DNA of 12,162 nt from CAYYYJ01 sp964476045 (GTDB lineage Archaea > Aenigmatarchaeota > Aenigmatarchaeia > QMZP01 > JACQNV01), in NCBI GenBank assembly GCA_964476045.1, contig CAYYYJ010000026.1, forward strand, positions 1-12,162, written 5' to 3'. This document shows positions 5,601 through 11,600 of the stretch, piece by piece. The notes under the pieces are model-generated. The model saw only the letters and a list, made by a program, of their open reading frames with translations, had not been told where the DNA came from and did no database searches. Every line of letters starts with the position of its first letter. The stretch's first letter is position 1. The position numbers and the translations under genes are program-made.

Positions 5601-8600
5601 AGAAAGATGTCCCTGTAATAAAAGAAGCGATTGAGTATTTTTCCAGTCTGGAAGAAGCAAATAAAGCTGGATTCAATTCCAGTTCCATAATCAAATGCCC
5701 TTTCAAATTCGCTGGGGAAGATTATCAATCCTTCTTATCTTTTTCAGGCTCTATTATTGGGTCTTCAGCTGGGTTTTCTGCAGGTTCTAACAGCACTTCT
5801 TCCCTCCTCTTTTCTGCTTCGAGGATTTTTTCTGATTTAGCAAATAACACTGCATCAAATCCAGCTGTTCCTGTTGTGGCAGGCTTTGCTGTGGTGGGAG
5901 CGGCAGCTGCAGGCTCTTACCTGACAAGAAGGAGGGAAGGGCTCAACACCCAGAACTCAGCACCCAAAACCGTCTTAGTTGAGGAGGAGTATGAATATCC
6001 TGTTGAAGTGAAGAAAACAGTAAAAGAGACAGTGATGGAAAAAATCCAGGAAGCTTACACATTCGTGAAGCAGATACCCAGGAGAGTGATGGAAAATGTT
6101 AATGTCCAGGTTCCTGTTGAGAAGGTAGTGGGATATTATGACTTCATAACAGTCGACCAGCCTGTGACTGAAACTTTGCAGAATGTGTCAAGTGTTGTGC
6201 TTTACAAAGACGGTAAAATTATAACGAGACTTTTAGGTGAACCTGTCCCCAATACAATCAGTGTTGTCCATGGTGGAAAAATACTCGAGCAATTCAGGGC
6301 AGAAGACACCCCTTATGTAATTAATTGGAATGCAACAACTTCGCCAAATGTAACTTATGTCAGAAAAAACAGGGTCTCAATCCCCAAGTATGAAAAAAGG
6401 ATAGAATATGTCCCAAATATCAAGGCTGTGGAGAAGACCTATTATGATGATGTCACAGAGACAGCGTTCCGGGAAGTCGAAAAGCCTGTTGAGGTGGAGA
6501 AGGAGATCACTGTCACAGAGATGCGGAAAGGGAAGAGGATGGTTGAAAAAACTGTTGTGGTTGACAGCGATATAGAAAAGGATGCAGACAAGAAAAACGA
6601 AACCGAAATTGTTCACAGCGTCCTGCCAGTAACCCCACTCCCCAATCCAATATGGTCAAGAAACGGATACTTGAAGAATATCCAGCCTGTTGAAAACAGC
6701 ATTGTGAAAACACAAAATCTGGGGGAGAAAGAGCCAACTCAACAAAAAAATCTTTTGGTTTACAATGGGGATATTGCCACCCTTGTCCAGGGATCTTCGA
6801 TGGAAAGGGATGCGCAAACTGCTTTGCTCCCTATAATTGTAAATCCCGATATATTCACGAATCCGGAAAAAATCGAGGAGAGGCTGCTCGAAGAAGCGAA
6901 ACTTGCTAATGTTCAAGAAAATCCAAGCCTGGCCATTTCTATTCCAAAGGGCATAGTAAAAGGGATTGGAAGCACAGTTGTTGATGTATTGAAACTCGGC
7001 GCTGGGGCTATTAAACTATATTTCTATCTTTTGACTGATCCTAATGGGGAGGGGGCTAAATATGCAAAAGAGATAGGAACACCTGCATACGAATTAGCAA
7101 CACTACTGGCTAAGATTAAATATCTAGAAATAACGGACCCCATTGAAGCGGTAAAATACAAAATGCAAATAGGGCAAGCTGTATGGGAAGAGATCAAGAA
7201 AATGAACGCTGAAGAGAAAACCCAAGCTTTGACAGAGTTAACTCTTATTGTTCTGACACCTGCAAAGATTAAAGCTATTTTATCAGGCTCTAAATTTTCT
7301 AAGATTCCTAAGACGATCATGGCTAACAGGGCTTTGGTTAAGGGTGTAATCAATTACGAGAAGATAACAGAGAGGATCAAGTCCCTTGAAAAGCTGTTTA
7401 AGATTGAGATAAAAACGGATATACCAGAAAATATAAAGAGTTTAGACCGCCTGATAGAAAAACTTGACAGCGGCACGCCTGTTGAGAAGGTTTTTGACAC
7501 TGTAAGGTTCAGGGGCACAGGGGACATCTCTGAGTTAAGAAAAGTGGAAGAATACATGAAAGGCAATTCCCTGCAGGACATGAAAATAGTGGAGAATGGG
7601 GTTAAAGATTACTTATCAAATCCAAAACCGTCAGGCTACAGAGGAATCAACATTAAAATGGAGTATAAATCGCCACTTAAGGGAACGCAAAATACAGAAC
7701 TCCAACTGATGACAAAGAGACAAATCAAGTGGACTGATTGGCAGCATAGTGCTTATGAAGGCCACGTTAAAGGAAAAACAAAAAAGATTTTTGATAAATA
7801 TGCGAAAGAATGGTCAGACTATCTCCATAAACTGGACACCGGGATAGATGCCGGAAAGCCGCCTGTCGCGCCTTCGTCTCTTCCTTCCAAATTCCATTTC
7901 CCAGCTGGCGAATTACCGAAAAGCTTTAACAGTCCCATCGAAGCTTCGTCGCCAAAACAGGATGCAAATAAAGTTATAGTCGGCAGGCCTGTCCTGTTGG
8001 CGACGGGTGAGCCAGGCGGCCCTGTATTGGATGCTGGTTATGGTTCAGGATCAAAAAAATCCGGGCCAGAAGAAGGGCTTGAGCTTGCTTACGCTAAAGA
8101 AATCTTGAAGAATATCCAGCCTGTTGAAAACGCGCCAATTAAAAAAACTGTCCCTGCGAACCAAAAGAAAAGCGGGGCTGTATCAACCCGAAAATTCCAA
8201 TTGGTGATGGCTGATGGAGGCCCTGTGCCTGATGTTGGGTTTGGTTCAGGCCCTTCTCCGGATAAAGCAAAAGCGCCTGATTACACTAAAGAAACGGCCA
8301 CTTCTTTCGAATCTGGTTCAAAATCAGCGCAGGATTCAAAAGAAGTTGCTTTTTTCGTTCCTATCTTTATAAATCCAAACTATCTGGACTACACAAAACA
8401 TCCAAAAGAGGAGGAAGAGAAACAAACATGCGAATTAGAGCACAGCAGTATCACAGACGATAAATTGACGATTCCAAGTGAAGAAAAATTCCAGAAAGAA
8501 AGCGAAAAAATTGAATCTGAAGTCGTGGACAATTACTTCTTCAACATATACAACACATTTGTCAATGGCATGCAGGAAATGGAAGAGAACCAGAGAAAAA

Positions 8601-11600
8601 TAGACGAAGCTTATCAGAAAAGCGAACTTGATTTACCAGCAAGCATGCTTAACACCTTCATGAATGGAATGCACATATTTTCTACAGCCGCTAAAACAAT
8701 AGGGGCAATTCTTAAACCTGTCAAGGAACCTATTGGCGAAGCCATTGGTTTATTGATTAAAGGGGGAGTCTATCTAGCTGATGGAAGCGTAAAAACTATG
8801 GATGCTATCACCAAATGTTTGCAGGCTAAATTAAGAGAAACCATAGGAGAAGAGAAGATTAAGGAACTCAACATTAAATTAGAAGCACAATTGCAGGAAA
8901 TGAAAAAAGGGTATGAACAAGCTCAAAAAGCCGCAGTTGAATACTATCAAAGCCTGGATACGCAGGCGCAAATGACTTTAAAGAATTTCTTGGGTTTTAT
9001 CAAAGATACAGGAACAACTACATTAGAGGTTGTAGACGATGTACTTATTCTGACTGTGGGGAAAAAGATAATCAGTAAACCTTTCACAGAGCTGGACGAT
9101 GCTCTGAAAACTGCCTCAAAAGGCAAATCGCCTGTTGTTCCTAAAGAACCTCTGAAGCTTTCTGCACCTAAAGAACCCCCGAAGCTTTCTGCACCTAAAG
9201 AACCTTCAATATCGTTTAAACCAAAAACAAAAATAGCCTTGAAAGACGGCAAAAAACTTGCAATCGAGGGCATGTCACAGAATACGGCAAACAAACTTGT
9301 CAGGAAATTCGGGGACGAGTTTTTGGAAGCGGCAGAAAAATACGGGACAGATGCTGTTACAGTGGTTGGGAAATACGGAAAAAACGGCCTTAAGGCAATC
9401 CAGAACATTATGAAAAGCAGTAAATTCGGACAAAAGGAAATCCAGCTTTTAAGGGACGTTGCAAATTCTTCAAGGATACAGGGCAGCGCAAAGGTAATAA
9501 AAAAGATAGCTGCAAATCCAAAAGACCTGACTGGAATAAAAGGTTACCTTTTCGAGCTGGAAAAGGCAGAGGATTATGCAAGCGCAGGATGGCAGGTTAA
9601 GATAGGGAAGGCTATAAAATCAAAGAACCTTGCTGGCGGCTCCCAGGAAATTGACCTTATGCTAAGGAAAGGCAAAGAGGTCAGGTTTGTAGAATTGAAA
9701 AGCGGGAAAATCTCAAATGAAGCTGACATTAAAAAAATTGCTGAAAGTTTCAAGAGGACACAAAAAGCCGCTGAAGAATACATGAAAATACACAAAAGTG
9801 TGAAAGTCAAGCCCGGCCTTGAATTAAAGGACGGGATGGCAGATGATCTTGCAGATTATCTGAAAAGTCAACTGAATAAAGGCGGTTGGGACGGGACTGG
9901 CATAAAAATTAAGGGAAAGCCGCTGGAAACAGAAATGGATACTCTTGAAAGGCTTGCCGGCAAAATGGAAAGTGAAGGGAAGCTGATAGGGACGAAGAGA
10001 AATAGGTTCACGTTTCTCACTAAAAAACTTGAAAAACGGTCTGAAGAGCTGATCAGCAAGCTGAATCATGACAAGTGGTTGCCGAACAAAGAGCAAAAAG
10101 AGCTTGAGAGCTACCTGAAAGTTATCAGGAACTCTTTCCAAAAAAGGCAGGACGAGCTGGTAGGGAAATTGAATGAAGTGTTTGATACCAGAATTAAAAA
10201 CGGAGATGTGAGAATAGAAATCAGTGAAGGCGGCGGTGTTAAAACAACGAAGTCCCTCTTAAAGAAAGTCATGAAGGAAGCCAAAGAAGGAAAATTCACG
10301 CCAGACGACCTTGGGAAGTTTAACCATCTGGACACTGAGATACCAGATATAGCAAGGGCGAGGCTTGTAGTCTCATCAGAAAAGCATGTTGATGAAATCG
10401 AAAGAATAATGATGAAAAATTTCAAGCTGAACACAGAACTGAACCCCGAAGCAAACAGGATAATGAAAACTATCAGGGAAGAGGTAAAGAAAAATGGAAG
10501 TTTTGATCTAAAGTATATTGACGAACTAGAAGTTTTGGGGGCCAGGCAGAAAGGCGTTACAAAAGCAGGCTACAGGAAAAACCATTTCCAGATAGATGTG
10601 AAAGAAGTGCAGGTGAGCACAGAATGGCAGAGCGCCTGGAAAACACTGGACGATAAATTCTATAAGCCTGACAAGCTGCCGAAAAATGTCCAGGGATATT
10701 TGGATGAAAATAAAGATGCTGTTAACAAATACAAGCGGGAGCTGGCTGATTATATGAATGAACTAGAGCCTGGAAAGTCTCCAGACATCTCAAAGATGCC
10801 AAAACCTCCTGCAGGCCTGCCAAAGGAGCTGTCTCCAGCAAAAGCATTCAAAGAGTGGTTAAAGAAGAACCCTGACGCCAATCCAGAAGTTGCCAAGACA
10901 TTGAAAAAACTAATAAAAAATGTTGACAATCCAAACATAAAGAAGCCCGAAGTCCCTGGCGCAAAAGAACCAGGGCAGAAAACTTCAGGAAAGCAAGAAG
11001 GCCAGCAGCCCAAGAAACAGGACATAAAGAAAAAAGAAAATACCCAGAATCCCCCTGCGCAGAAAAAGCCTGAAAACCCGAAACAGCCATTGAAAAATAC
11101 AAATAGCCTGCAGAAAAGTTCAGGGAATAAATTACAGAACACCCAAAAACAGGGGCCAAAAGAGCTTGGGGTGCTAGGCGAAGCGACGGTCACAGCCAAT
11201 GATATGTATGCCTTTGAAAAGGTTTTTGAAAAGAAGCTCAGGGACCTGACAGGCCTGGACAAGCTTCCAAAAGACCCTGATAAGCTAAAAAAGATATTTG
11301 AAGGTTATGTTGAAGATTATCCTTCTTATGAGAAAATCAGAAAAGAGCTGTCAAGCATAGGGGTCGGGATAAAAAAACAAGAGCTAAATCCCATGGACGA
11401 TCATTATAGGAGCGCAACCTACAATATGGACCACAAAATAGTGTACAATGAGGATACAAGGGTCTCCCAGTTCTTCCATGAGGTGCGGCACTCCCTTCAG
11501 GATGCTGCAAGGAAGTTTGAAAACAATTTAAGCCCAAAGGATCTTGCTACCTTGAAAAGGGAGTTCCCAAAAGAATATGAAAAACTGATGAAGCCTATCC

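Larger units (their letters stand above)
6670..8131 (+). repeat. Pair of exact 28-base direct repeats flanking the first RelA/SpoT cassette
   Basis: Positions 6670-6697 and 8104-8131 are identical over 28 bases and encode LKNIQPVEN at residues 1381 and 1859. The spacing is 1434 bases, a multiple of three, so recombination between the copies would remove or duplicate the cassette in frame. Confidence 0.75.

Noticed and set aside
8015..9205. Repeats considered as a CRISPR array or mobile element ends
   Set aside because: They are in-frame protein linker repeats with coding sequence throughout, and no regular spacers or transposase are present.
7388..10705. RelA/SpoT-like domains considered as a normal housekeeping long RSH protein
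   Set aside because: HD hydrolase, TGS and ACT domains are absent, and the domains sit in an exported/membrane giant with linkers and a nuclease-like domain between them.
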